Shown here: positions 16,454-25,575 of the stretch, one piece after another | How positions within the stretch are numbered: position 1 is the stretch's first letter | How the letters are laid out: each line of letters starts with the position of its first letter | NCBI GenBank assembly: GCA_900757495.1 | Contig: CAAENX010000005.1 | Coordinates: 12,490-76,489, forward strand | DNA length: 64,000 nt | From: an uncultured Collinsella sp. | Lineage (GTDB): Bacteria > Actinomycetota > Coriobacteriia > Coriobacteriales > Coriobacteriaceae | Direction: 5' to 3' | Program-made: the position numbers and the translations under genes | The notes under the pieces: generated by a model | The model's database searches: none | The model's input: the letters and a program-made list of their open reading frames with translations, nothing else | Told to the model about the DNA's origin: nothing

Positions 16454-17959
16454 ATGTCCAAGAAGCACCTCGATTTCAAGCGTATGCTTGACGATACTGA
16501 TTTTTCTGACCCCTCAAGCATCGAGCGCTATGCCGCCAATCTCGATGGCATGACGTTCCGCGATATTCTCGAGCTCGGTATTGCGCCGGAAGGGGAGAGT
16601 GCGCCCAAGGACTTTGGCTCCAAAAAGTACAAAGGCGGTATGGGCACTCTTATCGAGGAACGCTACTTTGGCTACAAGGCCAATAGCGACGATCGCCCCG
16701 ATTTTCCCGAGGCGGGCGTTGAGCTCAAGGCAACGTGTTTCGATGTGCTCAAGAACGGCCGTAAGTCTGCGGGTGAGCGTCTTGTCCTGACCATGATTCC
16801 TTACGACCGTCCCGTTTCGCTCGACTACGACAGCTCGCATCTCAAGACCAAGCTCAGCAATATCCTGTTGATTTATTACGGCCGAGATCGTTCTATCGAC
16901 AAATATGACCAGCGTATCGAGCGTGCTGTCATGGTGCGTCTTCCCGAAGAAGACATGAAGATCATTCGTGCCGACTACGAAAAGATTATTTCGTACATTC
17001 AGGATGGTCGCGCGGACGAGCTATCGGAAGGCATGACCACCTACTTGGGCGCCTGCACAAAGGGCGCAACTGAAGCGACGATGTGGGTTGACCAATATTA
17101 CGAGTACTTCAATACCGATACGGGTGAGATTGAACGCCGTCGCGCGAAGCGTCGCGCCTTTTCACTCAAACGCTCGTATATGGACTACGTGCTTCATGCC
17201 TACGTGCTCGGTGCCCCGCGCGTTGGCGAGAGCATCGTTCAAGCTGGCGACGAGTCCATTGATTTCGAAAGCTTCGTTACTGCGCTTGTCGAGCGCCACC
17301 ATGGCGAAACCGATCGTCAAATCGCGGAGCAGTACGGACTGGAATACACGGGCAACAAGGCCCAATGGACGACGCTCGTTTATCGCATGCTCGGCATAAA
17401 AAACAATGCTGCCGAGGAGTTCGTTAAGGCTGGGATTAACGTCCGCGCTTGTCGCGTTAATAAGAGGGGACACATCGAGCAGGCAATGTCCTTCCCTCCG
17501 TTTGAGTTTAAGCAGCTAATCAACGAGGATTGGGAAACGTCTTCCTTCCGTGCACGCCTTGAAACCAGCCGTTTCTTCTTCGTCGTGTTCCGTGAGGACC
17601 ACGAGGGGATGTGGCGCCTTGACCGCTGCCTATTCTGGGCAATGCCGGCAAACGAAATCGAGGGCCCCGCAAAGGCTTGCTGGGATGAGACGCGAAAGGT
17701 AATACGCGAGGGCGTTGAGCTCAATCCGTATCGGGATGCGAGCGGAAAGCTCAAAGTGACTAACAATCTGCCCGGTATGGCGGACAACCCAATTGTTCAC
17801 GTTCGTCCGCATACGTCAAAAGCGGCTTACAAGTTTGCCGATGGAACAGAGATCGGTGACATCGCAAGGAATGCTTACGAACTGCCCGACGGGCGTTGGA
17901 TGACGAAGCAATCGTTCTGGTTCAACAAGGGCTACCTGGAGCATATTCTGGGGCTGTAG
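16454..17959 (+). CDS. Type II restriction endonuclease, Sau3AI/MutH family
   Basis: A 501-residue protein close in length to Sau3AI (489). The N-terminal domain has the MutH/Sau3AI active-site arrangement: GTLIEERYFG (Glu68/69), RPDF (Asp83) and GVELKAT (Glu90, Lys92). The C-terminal half is a second domain, as in Sau3AI where it acts as an allosteric DNA-binding module. Expected activity is cleavage at GATC when the cytosine is unmethylated. The start at 16454 is preceded by GGAGG; an upstream Met lacks one. It is paired head-to-head with a C5 methyltransferase, the same pairing as Sau3AI. Confidence 0.88.
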   Translation: MSKKHLDFKRMLDDTDFSDPSSIERYAANLDGMTFRDILELGIAPEGESAPKDFGSKKYKGGMGTLIEERYFGYKANSDDRPDFPEAGVELKATCFDVLKNGRKSAGERLVLTMIPYDRPVSLDYDSSHLKTKLSNILLIYYGRDRSIDKYDQRIERAVMVRLPEEDMKIIRADYEKIISYIQDGRADELSEGMTTYLGACTKGATEATMWVDQYYEYFNTDTGEIERRRAKRRAFSLKRSYMDYVLHAYVLGAPRVGESIVQAGDESIDFESFVTALVERHHGETDRQIAEQYGLEYTGNKAQWTTLVYRMLGIKNNAAEEFVKAGINVRACRVNKRGHIEQAMSFPPFEFKQLINEDWETSSFRARLETSRFFFVVFREDHEGMWRLDRCLFWAMPANEIEGPAKACWDETRKVIREGVELNPYRDASGKLKVTNNLPGMADNPIVHVRPHTSKAAYKFADGTEIGDIARNAYELPDGRWMTKQSFWFNKGYLEHILGL

Positions 17960-18014
17960 CGTTTCGAGATTATTTAACAATCAGCCCCTGCTCCTCGATA
18001 CCTCGATGTCGTTC

Positions 18015-18701
18015 CTACAAATAAACCCCCTCGCCGAGTTGCCTGTGGAACTCGGCGTGATGGTCGCGTGCCCAGGTAAAGAGCGCCTGGTCAAAGTCGG
18101 TGCGCGTGGCCGGGACGCCAAAGACGCCGGCAACTTCGACGCGCACAAACTCCAGTGCCGGCAGCTTGTTGATGGCAGTGAGGGCAAATGGGGACGAGGG
18201 CTCCTCGAACAGATAGCGGCTGCCTTGCAGCGCGTCGCAACTGGTGCACGTGTTGCCGAGCGACGGGGCTTTGGAGGCTCGCGCGCCTACGGGCTTGTAG
18301 CCGCGGCGCTTATGAAGGTAGTCGCGGATCTCGCCCGGCACGCAGCCAAGAGCGGGCACGATGGCGAGTGCGTTGGCGTTGACCGTGTCGATGGCAATGT
18401 GCCCGGCTTCGTTGGGCGCGTGCGCGATGACGATGCTCTCGTCGCTATCGGTTCGATAGGGAATGCCGAAGGCCGCGACCGAGGTCTCTTTGTGACACTT
18501 CCAGCACTCGCGCTTGCCCAGCACTAGATATATATACGGCGCTGAGGGGTCGGATCGGTCAACACCGGGCAGCCACTCGGCAAAGGGCTCGGGGTTGACG
18601 CCGCTGGGTACATACCAGATCTTCTTGATCCGGTCCCATTTGGCGCCCAGCGCCTTGGCTTCTTCTTTGCGTGAAAAGGGAACATCGAGCTCGGTGCGCA
18701 T
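18015..18701 (-). CDS. DUF5710-domain protein with cysteine pairs
   Basis: A 228-residue protein. Residues 1-45 (LDVPFSRKEEAKALGAKWD then KIWYVPSG) match the DUF5710 module found in DNA-processing and plasmid-associated proteins. CWKCHKE and TCTSC provide two Cys-x-x-Cys pairs for a probable zinc site. The start at 18701 has AAGGAG with 5-nt spacing; the longer open frame runs into a dispersed repeat and is rejected. Function unknown; position next to the restriction-modification pair suggests accessory DNA. Confidence 0.75.
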   Translation of the reverse strand: MRTELDVPFSRKEEAKALGAKWDRIKKIWYVPSGVNPEPFAEWLPGVDRSDPSAPYIYLVLGKRECWKCHKETSVAAFGIPYRTDSDESIVIAHAPNEAGHIAIDTVNANALAIVPALGCVPGEIRDYLHKRRGYKPVGARASKAPSLGNTCTSCDALQGSRYLFEEPSSPFALTAINKLPALEFVRVEVAGVFGVPATRTDFDQALFTWARDHHAEFHRQLGEGVYL

Positions 18702-18828
18702 GATGGCTCCTTGGTGCTGCAGGTGCAAGTGACTCAAGGATACCGCAGGGTGTGGACGTTGTGGCGTTTTGCCGAGAAGCTGCGGCTCGGACTGATTGGT
18801 TATGCCGATGGATAGATCGGCAAGTAGA

Positions 18829-18878
18829 TGGTCGGCTTTTGGCCAGTTGGGTGGCAACCTTGCCAAAAGCTTGACGGA
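18829..18878. repeat. Two-module dispersed repeat, copy A
   Basis: TGGTCGGCTTTTGGCCAG (18829-18846) is followed by AACCTTGCC-AAAAGCTTGACGG (18856-18877). Both modules recur at 41687-41738 in the opposite order. Confidence 0.65.
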
Positions 18879-18999
18879 TTGCGGTTTAGATATCGGCGAA
18901 TGAGCACTTTGGACGCACCACGGCGAAAAGCCGCCGGTCGTTTACCGGAAACTTAACAGGACCGCCGGCCGCCGCCGGCGTGCGTGCTATCTTCGCGCC

Positions 19000-19110
19000 A
19001 TGAGGTACTTTATCGTTTCACATAACGCCGCATTGGCGTTGTTGGCGCACATTTGGGCGGTTGGAGCTGCCAGCGGATTTGGCGACATAAAACAAAACAG
19101 CCCAGAGGCA
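19000..19110 (+). pseudogene. Possible N-terminal remnant of a repeat-prone endonuclease-like gene
   Basis: A 36-codon frame begins MRYFIVSHNAALALLAHIW and stops inside the tRNA-Val terminator on the other strand. The S-x-x-A-L pattern after a short leader resembles the start of AbiEi/endonuclease-like proteins such as the one at 31832-32908, so this may be a truncated copy. No ribosome binding site is obvious; the call is tentative. Confidence 0.3.
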
Positions 19111-19124
19111 TAGCCTCTGAGCTG
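19089..19124 (-). terminator. Terminator of tRNA-Val
   Basis: On the minus strand CAGCTCAGAGGC pairs with GCCTCTGGGCTG (loop TAT) followed by TTTTGTTTT, 9 nt after the tRNA. Confidence 0.85.
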
Positions 19125-19132
19125 CGAACATT

Positions 19133-19207
19133 TGGTGGGCGTTAGAAGATTTGAACTTCTGACCTCTTCCGTGTCAGGGAAGCGCTCTCCCCCTGAGCTA
19201 AACGCCC
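19133..19207 (-). tRNA. tRNA-Val(GAC)
   Basis: The minus-strand sequence folds as a cloverleaf: acceptor GGGCGTT/AACGCCC, anticodon stem CTTCC/GGAAG with loop CTGACAC (anticodon GAC), T-loop TTCAAAT, and encoded CCA. A TATATT-like -10 lies upstream. Unlike the other tRNAs here it has no antisense T-arm behind its terminator. Confidence 0.93.
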
Positions 19208-19496
19208 GATCAAGGGTGCGCAAGTGCGCAAGGGATAATATAACGGAGCCTGAACTCGGTGGCAAGAACATTTTTGAAAATCGCTTACATTGTGGAATTC
19301 GGGGGCTTTGTCATATCCATCTCAAAAGAGTCTGCTGCCGCGATTTGGCTGTCGCATAATGCAAGGCCATTGCGGTATCGAGCTATGGAAAGACGCCTGC
19401 GGAATTGTCCTACCGATAAGCGGACAAGCCTCCAGCTGGTGCCTCCGCAGTGGTAAGGTAAGCCGAATTGTTTCCAGGCTGTTTCGGGGGAGTGGA

Positions 19497-20519
19497 ATGA
19501 GCAAAGAGTGTGTCGAGCAGGTCGAAGGCGCAGGGGCTTCGGTGCCGATGACTGATATATCGAACATTGATGTGCCCGAGGGCACCGACGAGCTCAGCCG
19601 TAGCACCCGCCGCGCCTGGCGCGAGCGCCTTAACGATGCGTCGTCGCGCAAGATGATCACGGGCGTCCTGGCTACGCTGGTGGGCGGTTCGTTTTGGGGC
19701 TTCTCGGGCACCAGCGCGAGCTTTCTGTTCGATACCTACCACGTCGACACCTTGTGGCTTATGAGCGTGCGTCAGATTCTCGCCGGTCTACTCTTTATGG
19801 CCGTGGTTGTTACGCGCGACCGCGAGCGCCTGATTAAGCTCTGGACCACACCCGCCGATCGCAAGCAGCTGCTGCTCTTTACCGCCTTTGGCCTGCTGTT
19901 CAACCAGTTTTGCTATCTTTCGGCCGTGCGCCTGACGAACGCCGGAACCGCGACGGTGCTCCAGTGCCTGCAGCTCGTTATCATCATGGGCTACACCTGC
20001 GTGACCGATTGCCGCATGCCGCGTACACGCGAAGTCATCGGCATTGGCCTGGCTCTGGGTGGCACCTTTTTAATCGCCACCGGTGGCGACCCCACCAGCC
20101 TGAATATCTCGCCGCTCGGCCTGATCGCGGGTCTCATGTGTGCGGTCAGCGCTACATGCATGGCAGTGATTCCCGCCAAGATCCTGCCCGAATACGGCAG
20201 CCCCATCGTCACGGGCTCGGCAATGCTCACGGCGGGCGTGGTCTCGTGCGTCTTCGTGCAGCCTTGGGCGCATATGCCGGCACTCGACGCTGCCGGCGTC
20301 GAGGCGCTCGCGGTGTTCGTGGTTATCGGCTCGTTTTTTGCTTACATGCTCTATATGCAGGGCGTTAAGGACATCGGCTCGGTGCGTGCGAGCCTCATCG
20401 GAACTGTGGAGCCGGTTTCGGCGACCATCACCAGCGCCGTTATGCTGGGCACGGTGTTTTTGCCGACCGACCTTATCGGCTTTGCCATGATCATCGTGAT
20501 GATGTTCCTCACGGTGTAG
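19497..20519 (+). CDS. EamA/DMT-family transporter
   Basis: A 340-residue inner-membrane protein with about ten hydrophobic segments forming two EamA repeats, each starting near a GGSFWGFSG or GLIAGLMCAVSA motif. Family members export small metabolites or amino acids; the substrate cannot be told. The cytosolic N-terminus of about 60 residues is longer than usual. The start at 19497 has GGGGGAG upstream. It stands alone between tRNA-Val and glmM; the 19208-19496 region upstream shows no gene. Confidence 0.85.
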   Translation: MSKECVEQVEGAGASVPMTDISNIDVPEGTDELSRSTRRAWRERLNDASSRKMITGVLATLVGGSFWGFSGTSASFLFDTYHVDTLWLMSVRQILAGLLFMAVVVTRDRERLIKLWTTPADRKQLLLFTAFGLLFNQFCYLSAVRLTNAGTATVLQCLQLVIIMGYTCVTDCRMPRTREVIGIGLALGGTFLIATGGDPTSLNISPLGLIAGLMCAVSATCMAVIPAKILPEYGSPIVTGSAMLTAGVVSCVFVQPWAHMPALDAAGVEALAVFVVIGSFFAYMLYMQGVKDIGSVRASLIGTVEPVSATITSAVMLGTVFLPTDLIGFAMIIVMMFLTV

Positions 20520-20600
20520 CTCCTGCGGTTGCTTTAAAGGATAATAGGCTGGCGGCGCGTTGCTTTGGCGGCGCGCCTTTGTCTATAGAGAGGACCTCTT

Positions 20601-21932
20601 ATGAAGTACTTTGGCACCGACGGCTTTCGCGGTGAGGCGAATGTTGGTCTGACGGTAGAGCACGCTTATAAGATCGGCCGCTTTGTGGGCTGGTATTACG
20701 GCGCCAACCGCGAGCGCAAGGCACGCGTGATCGTGGGCAAGGACACGCGTCGCTCGAGCTATATGTTCGAGGCGGCGCTGGTGAGCGGCTTGGTCGCGAG
20801 CGGCGCGGACGCCTACATGCTGCACGTGATCCCGACGCCGGGCGTGGCGCACCAGACCGTGGAGGGCTGCTTCGATTGCGGCATCATGATCAGCGCGAGC
20901 CACAACCCGTTTTGCGATAACGGCATTAAGCTCGTCAACAGCGACGGCTTTAAGATGGACGAGGACGTGCTGGAGCTCATCGAGGACTATATCGATGGCA
21001 AGAGCGAGGTGCCGCTGGCCACGGGCAACCATATCGGTGCCACGGTGGACTACATGCAGGGTCGTAACCGCTACATCGCCTCGCTCATTGCAAGCGCGAA
21101 CTTTTCGCTGCAGGGCGTCAAGATCGGTCTCGACTGTGCCAACGGCTCGGCTTCCTCGGTGGCCAAGCCGGTGTTCGATGCGCTGGGCGCCGATGTGCGC
21201 GTGATTAACGCCGCGCCCGATGGCCTTAACATCAACGTCGACTGCGGCTCCACGCATATGGAGCGCCTGCAGCGCCACGTGGTGGAGCAGGGCCTGGACG
21301 TGGGCTTTGCCTACGACGGCGATGCCGACCGCTGCTTGGCCGTGGACGAGCGCGGTCGCGTGGTCGATGGCGACCAGATCCTGTACGTGTGCGGCGTGTA
21401 CCTGAACAAGCACGGTCGCCTTTCGGGCGGTACCGTGGTGCCGACAATCGCCAGCAACTTTGGCCTGGTCAAGTCGCTGGAGTTTGCCGGCCTGAGCGCC
21501 GTGGCCAGCGGCGTGGGCGACCGTCACGTGTATGCCAAGATGCGCGAGGGCGGCTACAGCCTGGGCGGAGAGCAGACGGGCCACACGATCTTTGGCGATA
21601 TCGAGCGCACGGGCGACGGCATTATGACCTCGCTGCGTGTGATGGAAGTGATTCGTGCCGAGCGCGAGACGCTCTCGCAGCTCACGGCTCCGTGCAAACT
21701 GCTGCCGCAGGCTCAGGTCGCCGTGCGCGTGGCGGACAAGGACGCCGCGCTGGGCAACATGGGCGTGCAGGCCGCCATTGCCGAGGCCGAGGCGTCGCTG
21801 GCGGGCGAGGGCCGCGTACTGGTGCGCAAGAGCGGAACCGAGTCGGTGATTCGCGTTTTGGCCGAAGCCCCCGACCAAGCCGCCGCCGACGCCGCCATGA
21901 AGCGCATCGCCGCCGCACTCGAAGCTCTGTAG
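20601..21932 (+). CDS. glmM: Phosphoglucosamine mutase
   Basis: A 443-residue alpha-D-phosphohexomutase converting glucosamine-6-phosphate to glucosamine-1-phosphate for UDP-GlcNAc and peptidoglycan synthesis. The N-terminal FGTDGFRGEAN, the phosphoserine loop ISASHNPFCDNGIK (Ser near residue 100), the Mg2+ site YDGDADR and the sugar-binding GGEQTGH are all present, with the phosphate-binding RKSGTE at the C-terminus. Length is typical. AGAGGAC precedes the ATG. Convergent with the M32 peptidase; an inverted-repeat element fills the gap. Confidence 0.95.
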   Translation: MKYFGTDGFRGEANVGLTVEHAYKIGRFVGWYYGANRERKARVIVGKDTRRSSYMFEAALVSGLVASGADAYMLHVIPTPGVAHQTVEGCFDCGIMISASHNPFCDNGIKLVNSDGFKMDEDVLELIEDYIDGKSEVPLATGNHIGATVDYMQGRNRYIASLIASANFSLQGVKIGLDCANGSASSVAKPVFDALGADVRVINAAPDGLNINVDCGSTHMERLQRHVVEQGLDVGFAYDGDADRCLAVDERGRVVDGDQILYVCGVYLNKHGRLSGGTVVPTIASNFGLVKSLEFAGLSAVASGVGDRHVYAKMREGGYSLGGEQTGHTIFGDIERTGDGIMTSLRVMEVIRAERETLSQLTAPCKLLPQAQVAVRVADKDAALGNMGVQAAIAEAEASLAGEGRVLVRKSGTESVIRVLAEAPDQAAADAAMKRIAAALEAL

Positions 21933-21956
21933 GGTAGTCATTGGGGATATAAAATG

Positions 21957-22190
21957 CTGTGGTCAAAATATGGCAAAAATGAGTACTGTTACTAAATAGG
22001 TAACTGCAAATTTTGTCCTAAGAGGCAATCTCGGCAACGCCTGAACGTCATTTCGAAGAGCATTGCTCCTCATATGTCCAATAAACAGGGTCCCAGATAA
22101 GAATCGATCTTATCTGGGACCCTGTTTTAACCTAAAATAAATGTTATCAACCTGACAACAGTACTCATTTTTGCCCTATTTTGACCACAG
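21957..22190. repeat. MITE-like element, copy 1, with 34-bp terminal inverted repeats
   Basis: The ends (from 21957 inward and 22190 inward) are inverted copies matching at 33 of 34 positions, beginning CTGTGGTCAAAATA and ending GAGTACTGTT. A related element with the same ATGAGTACTG inner end lies at 58769-58991. It carries no open reading frame and fills the 302-bp gap between convergent genes. Confidence 0.85.
22083..22127. terminator. Perfect 20-bp hairpin, bidirectional terminator
   Basis: Arms 22083-22102 and 22108-22127 are exact complements (AAACAGGGTCCCAGATAAGA), loop ATCGA, with A/T runs at both outer ends. It serves glmM and the convergent peptidase gene and lies inside the inverted-repeat element. 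Confidence 0.9.
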
Positions 22191-22234
22191 CCTCTTTTCG
22201 GGGCAGTCACCCGGCACTTGGGGCCGGTAAGGTA

Positions 22235-23809
22235 TTACAGCTCGTACAGCGTGGTGAACTTGTCTTGCAGGTAGCTGCAGTAGTAGCGGGCATCGAACGC
22301 CATGCCGCAGGCGCCCTTGATGAGTTCCGGCGCGTCTTTGGCGCGGCCCCACTGCCAAATGTGCTCGCCCAGCCAGGCGCGGACGGGCGCCAAATCGCCG
22401 CTCGCGCAAGCGCCATTGAGGTCCACGCCGTCGCGGCACATGGCCGGCACAAACATGGCGTCGTAGGCGCTGCCCAGCGCATAGGTGGGGAAGTAGCCAA
22501 ACGAGCCGCCGCTCCAGTGCGTATCCTGCAGGCAGCCGTGCGTGTCGTCGGGAACGGGAATGCCAAGGTACTCGTCCATAAAGCGGTTCCAAAGCGCGGG
22601 GATGTCCTTGGCTGTGGCCTCGCCGGAAAACAGCATGCGCTCAATCTGGTAGCGCACCATAATATACAGCGGGTAGGTGAGCTCGTCGGCCTCGGTGCGG
22701 ATCAGCGAAGGCTGCGCGATGTTCACGGCGTGGTAGAGCGTATCCTCGTCCACGCTGCCATAGACCTCGGGCGCGTGACGGCGCAGCACCTCGAGCAGCG
22801 GACCCATAAAGGCGCGGCTGCGACCCACGGTATTCTCGAAAAAGCGGCTCTGGCTCTCGTGGATACCCATGGAGGTGCCGCCCTCAAGACAGGTGCGCGC
22901 ATAGGCAGGATTGACGCCCAGCTCGTACATGGTGTGGCCCGCCTCGTGGATGATGCTGTAGACGTTGGAGATACAGTCGTCCTCGTAGATGTGCGTCGCG
23001 ATGCGCGCATCGCCCACCGAGAAGCCCTCGCTAAACGGATGCTCGGTAAAGGCAAGCGTGGTGTCGTCCAGGTCCAGGCCGACGAGCTTCATGAGGTCGA
23101 AGCTCATGGCGCGCTGGGCGGCCTCGGGCACACGGGCGTGCAAAAAGTCTGCAGCGGGCTGCTGGCCGCGCTCGCCGATGGCGTGCACGAGCGGCACGAC
23201 CGTTGCCTTGACCTCATCGCAAAACGCATCGAAACTCTTGGCGGAAAGGCCGCGCTCGTACTGGTCGAGCCAAACATCGTATGGGTCGCGCTTGGGGTCC
23301 ATGAGCTCGGCCTGATGCTTAAGTTGGGCGACGATTCTATCCACATAGGGCTCAAAGCTCGCCCAGTCATTGGCCGTCTTGGCCTTGTGCCATACGGCAT
23401 CGGCCTCGCAGGTGAGCCTGGTCCAGGCCTCGGCCTCCTCGGTGGGGATGGCGCTTGCCTCGCGCTGGTCGCGGCCGAGTACGCGAATCTCGTCGAGCAG
23501 CTGCGGGTCGTCGATCTTGCCGCCGGCGACGGTCTCGCGTGCGAGAGAGCGCACGAGCTCAACGGACTTTTTGCTGGTCAGGAGTTTGTGATGTTCGCCG
23601 GCAAGGGTGCCCATGGCATCGGCGCGCGCTGCGGCGCCGTTGGCGGGGGCAATGGTCGCGCCGTCGAACTCGGCAATCTTGAGCAGGTACTCGCGGGTCC
23701 ACAGCTTGCCCTCGAGCTTGCGGAACTTCTTGACGGCCTTATCGACCTTCATGCCCTTGGGCGCCTTGCCCACGGCGGCCTCGGTCTTTTTATCGTGCTT
23801 CTTTCCCAT
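22235..23809 (-). CDS. M32-family metallocarboxypeptidase (carboxypeptidase Taq type)
   Basis: A 524-residue, mostly helical cytosolic zinc carboxypeptidase. The zinc motif HEAGH is at residues 288-292, and the third-ligand/HES segment GIHESQSRFFENTVGRS follows at about 316, both diagnostic of M32. The C-terminal SFGYFPTYALGSAY and substrate-binding region are intact. It removes C-terminal residues from peptides with broad specificity. The start at 23809 has AAGGA 6 nt upstream; the upstream in-frame Met has none. It diverges from the pheS leader. Confidence 0.92.
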   Translation of the reverse strand: MGKKHDKKTEAAVGKAPKGMKVDKAVKKFRKLEGKLWTREYLLKIAEFDGATIAPANGAAARADAMGTLAGEHHKLLTSKKSVELVRSLARETVAGGKIDDPQLLDEIRVLGRDQREASAIPTEEAEAWTRLTCEADAVWHKAKTANDWASFEPYVDRIVAQLKHQAELMDPKRDPYDVWLDQYERGLSAKSFDAFCDEVKATVVPLVHAIGERGQQPAADFLHARVPEAAQRAMSFDLMKLVGLDLDDTTLAFTEHPFSEGFSVGDARIATHIYEDDCISNVYSIIHEAGHTMYELGVNPAYARTCLEGGTSMGIHESQSRFFENTVGRSRAFMGPLLEVLRRHAPEVYGSVDEDTLYHAVNIAQPSLIRTEADELTYPLYIMVRYQIERMLFSGEATAKDIPALWNRFMDEYLGIPVPDDTHGCLQDTHWSGGSFGYFPTYALGSAYDAMFVPAMCRDGVDLNGACASGDLAPVRAWLGEHIWQWGRAKDAPELIKGACGMAFDARYYCSYLQDKFTTLYEL

Positions 23810-23939
23810 ACCATATCCTTGATCTCGCAGGTCGAGCGTCGCGGGTGAGCGCACGGCCAGTTTGCACAGCTACCTGCCTTGTACCCAGCACGAACAAAAC
23901 GGAACGCGGCGATACGCTCACACAATGTGGTATCCTATA

Positions 23940-24230
23940 GCCCAATGCGTTGACGGAGAGGGCTTTGCCCGCCGCGTCGCCGGCAAGAGAGGGAAGGTCA
24001 TGGGCTGCAAGCCTTCCTGCGGTGACAAGGGCCAAGCGTTCACTCCCGAGCAGCAACCTCAACGGGCACGCGGCCAGCGGCGGCGAAGCCCCAGTAGGGA
24101 AGCCGTGAGCCTCGCGAAAAGGGGCAAAGAGTGGGCGCGGCGGGCCAGACATCCGCCGGGTCAAACAAGGTGGTACCGCGGAATTCAACCGTCCTTGGGC
24201 AATGCACACGCCCGAGGACGGTTTTTTTAT
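23940..24230 (+). promoter_or_regulatory. T-box riboswitch upstream of pheST
   Basis: The 290-nt leader ends in the T-box core AAGGTGGTACCGCGG (24167-24181) followed by a terminator, and a TATCCT -10-like box lies just before it. A UUC at 24039-24041 followed by A is a candidate phenylalanine specifier codon (inference). Uncharged tRNA-Phe would stabilise the antiterminator and switch on pheS. Confidence 0.9.
24189..24228 (+). terminator. T-box attenuator terminator
   Basis: CCGTCCTTGGG pairs with CCCGAGGACGG (one G-U) and is followed by seven T residues. It competes with the antiterminator that includes the T-box sequence. Confidence 0.9.
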
Positions 24231-24314
24231 TACCGAACCGGGCCGCGTTTTCACAACGCCAGACGGCGGCAGCCGCCTCGGCAAACGGAGAGCGCGAGAG
24301 ACGAAAGGGAAGAC

Positions 24315-25391
24315 ATGAGTCTGATTGATGATCTGGTCAAACTCGAGGAAGAGGCCAAGGAGCTCGTCGCAGGCGCCGACGACGCAGCCAAGCTCGAGGC
24401 CGCGCGCGTTGAGCTGCTCGGCCGCAAGGGCCGCATCACCGGCCTGATGCGCATGATGGGCAAGCTCGCCCCCGAGGATCGTCCCGTCATGGGCAAGCGC
24501 GCCAACGAGATGCGCCAGCTGATCGAGGGCATGCTTGACGAGCGCACCACCGAGATGAAGGCCGCCGCCCTCAAGCACGCACTGGAGCACGACGCCGTCG
24601 ACATCACGCTGCCGGGCATCCGTCCGCAGATCGGCCACCAGCACCTGATCAAGCAGATCATCGAGGAGGCCGAGGACATCTTTAGCGGTATCGGCTACAC
24701 CGTCGAGTCTGGCCCCATGGTCGACACCTCCTACTACAACTTCACCGCGCTCAACGCCCCCATGGATCATCCGAGCCGCTCGGCTCGCGATACCTTCTAC
24801 GTGGTCGACAACAACCCCGGCAGCGTCGCACACCCCGAGGCACATGCCCATGGCGAGTCCGACGTACTGCTGCGCACCCAGACTTCGGGCGTGCAGATCC
24901 ACACTATGGAGTCGCAAAAGCCGCCCATCTACATGATCTGCCCGGGCACCGTCTATCGTCCCGACACGGCCGACGCCTGCCACCTGCCGCAGTTCAACCA
25001 GATCGAGGGCCTGGTCGTCGACGAGGGCATCACCTTTGGCGACCTTAAGGGCACGCTCGACTACTTTGTTAAGTGCATGTTTGGCGAGGACCGCAAGACG
25101 CGCTACCGCCCGCACTTCTTCCCCTTCACCGAGCCTTCCTGCGAGGTGGACGTGAGCTGCCACGTGTGCGGCGGCAAGGGCTGCAACTTCTGCAAGCACA
25201 GCGGCTGGATCGAGATTTTGGGCTGCGGCATGGTCGACCCCAACGTCCTGATCAACTGCGGCATCGACCCCGAGAAGTACACCGGCTTCGCCTTTGGCAT
25301 TGGCGCCGAGCGCGTCGCGGCCCTGCGCTACGACCTGCCCGACCTCAGAACGCTCATGACAGGCGATATGCGCTTCCTGAATCAGTTCTAG
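24315..25391 (+). CDS. pheS: Phenylalanine-tRNA ligase alpha subunit
   Basis: A 358-residue class II aminoacyl-tRNA synthetase subunit charging tRNA-Phe in a heterotetramer with PheT. N-terminal coiled coil (residues 1-80), then motif 2 region and the active-site stretch SARDTFYV, FFPFTEPS and GFAFGIGAERVAAL (motif 3). The Cys-rich insert CHVCGGKGCNFC is common in Gram-positive PheS. The ATG at 24315 follows AAAGGGAAG. The open frame extends through the leader but that part is the T-box. A 184-bp spacer separates it from pheT. Confidence 0.95.
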   Translation: MSLIDDLVKLEEEAKELVAGADDAAKLEAARVELLGRKGRITGLMRMMGKLAPEDRPVMGKRANEMRQLIEGMLDERTTEMKAAALKHALEHDAVDITLPGIRPQIGHQHLIKQIIEEAEDIFSGIGYTVESGPMVDTSYYNFTALNAPMDHPSRSARDTFYVVDNNPGSVAHPEAHAHGESDVLLRTQTSGVQIHTMESQKPPIYMICPGTVYRPDTADACHLPQFNQIEGLVVDEGITFGDLKGTLDYFVKCMFGEDRKTRYRPHFFPFTEPSCEVDVSCHVCGGKGCNFCKHSGWIEILGCGMVDPNVLINCGIDPEKYTGFAFGIGAERVAALRYDLPDLRTLMTGDMRFLNQF

Positions 25392-25575
25392 GCTGCGGCT
25401 TGCCCAAGCACGGCACCTCGGCGCTCATTTGTCGCTTGCGTACCAAAGTACGTGGCGCTCCTCTTTCGGGCCGATCTGCCGCACTTGGACAACCCTCGCT
25501 TTGTAAGGAATGTTCACAAAGTTGAAGTTTCCACCTGCATTTCTTCGCAGGCTTTCAGTATGAAAGGAGAGCTAG

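Noticed and set aside
23862..24314. N-terminal extension of pheS by about 150 residues
   Set aside because: The open frame crosses the T-box leader, including its terminator; PheS family length and the ribosome binding site fit the start at 24315.
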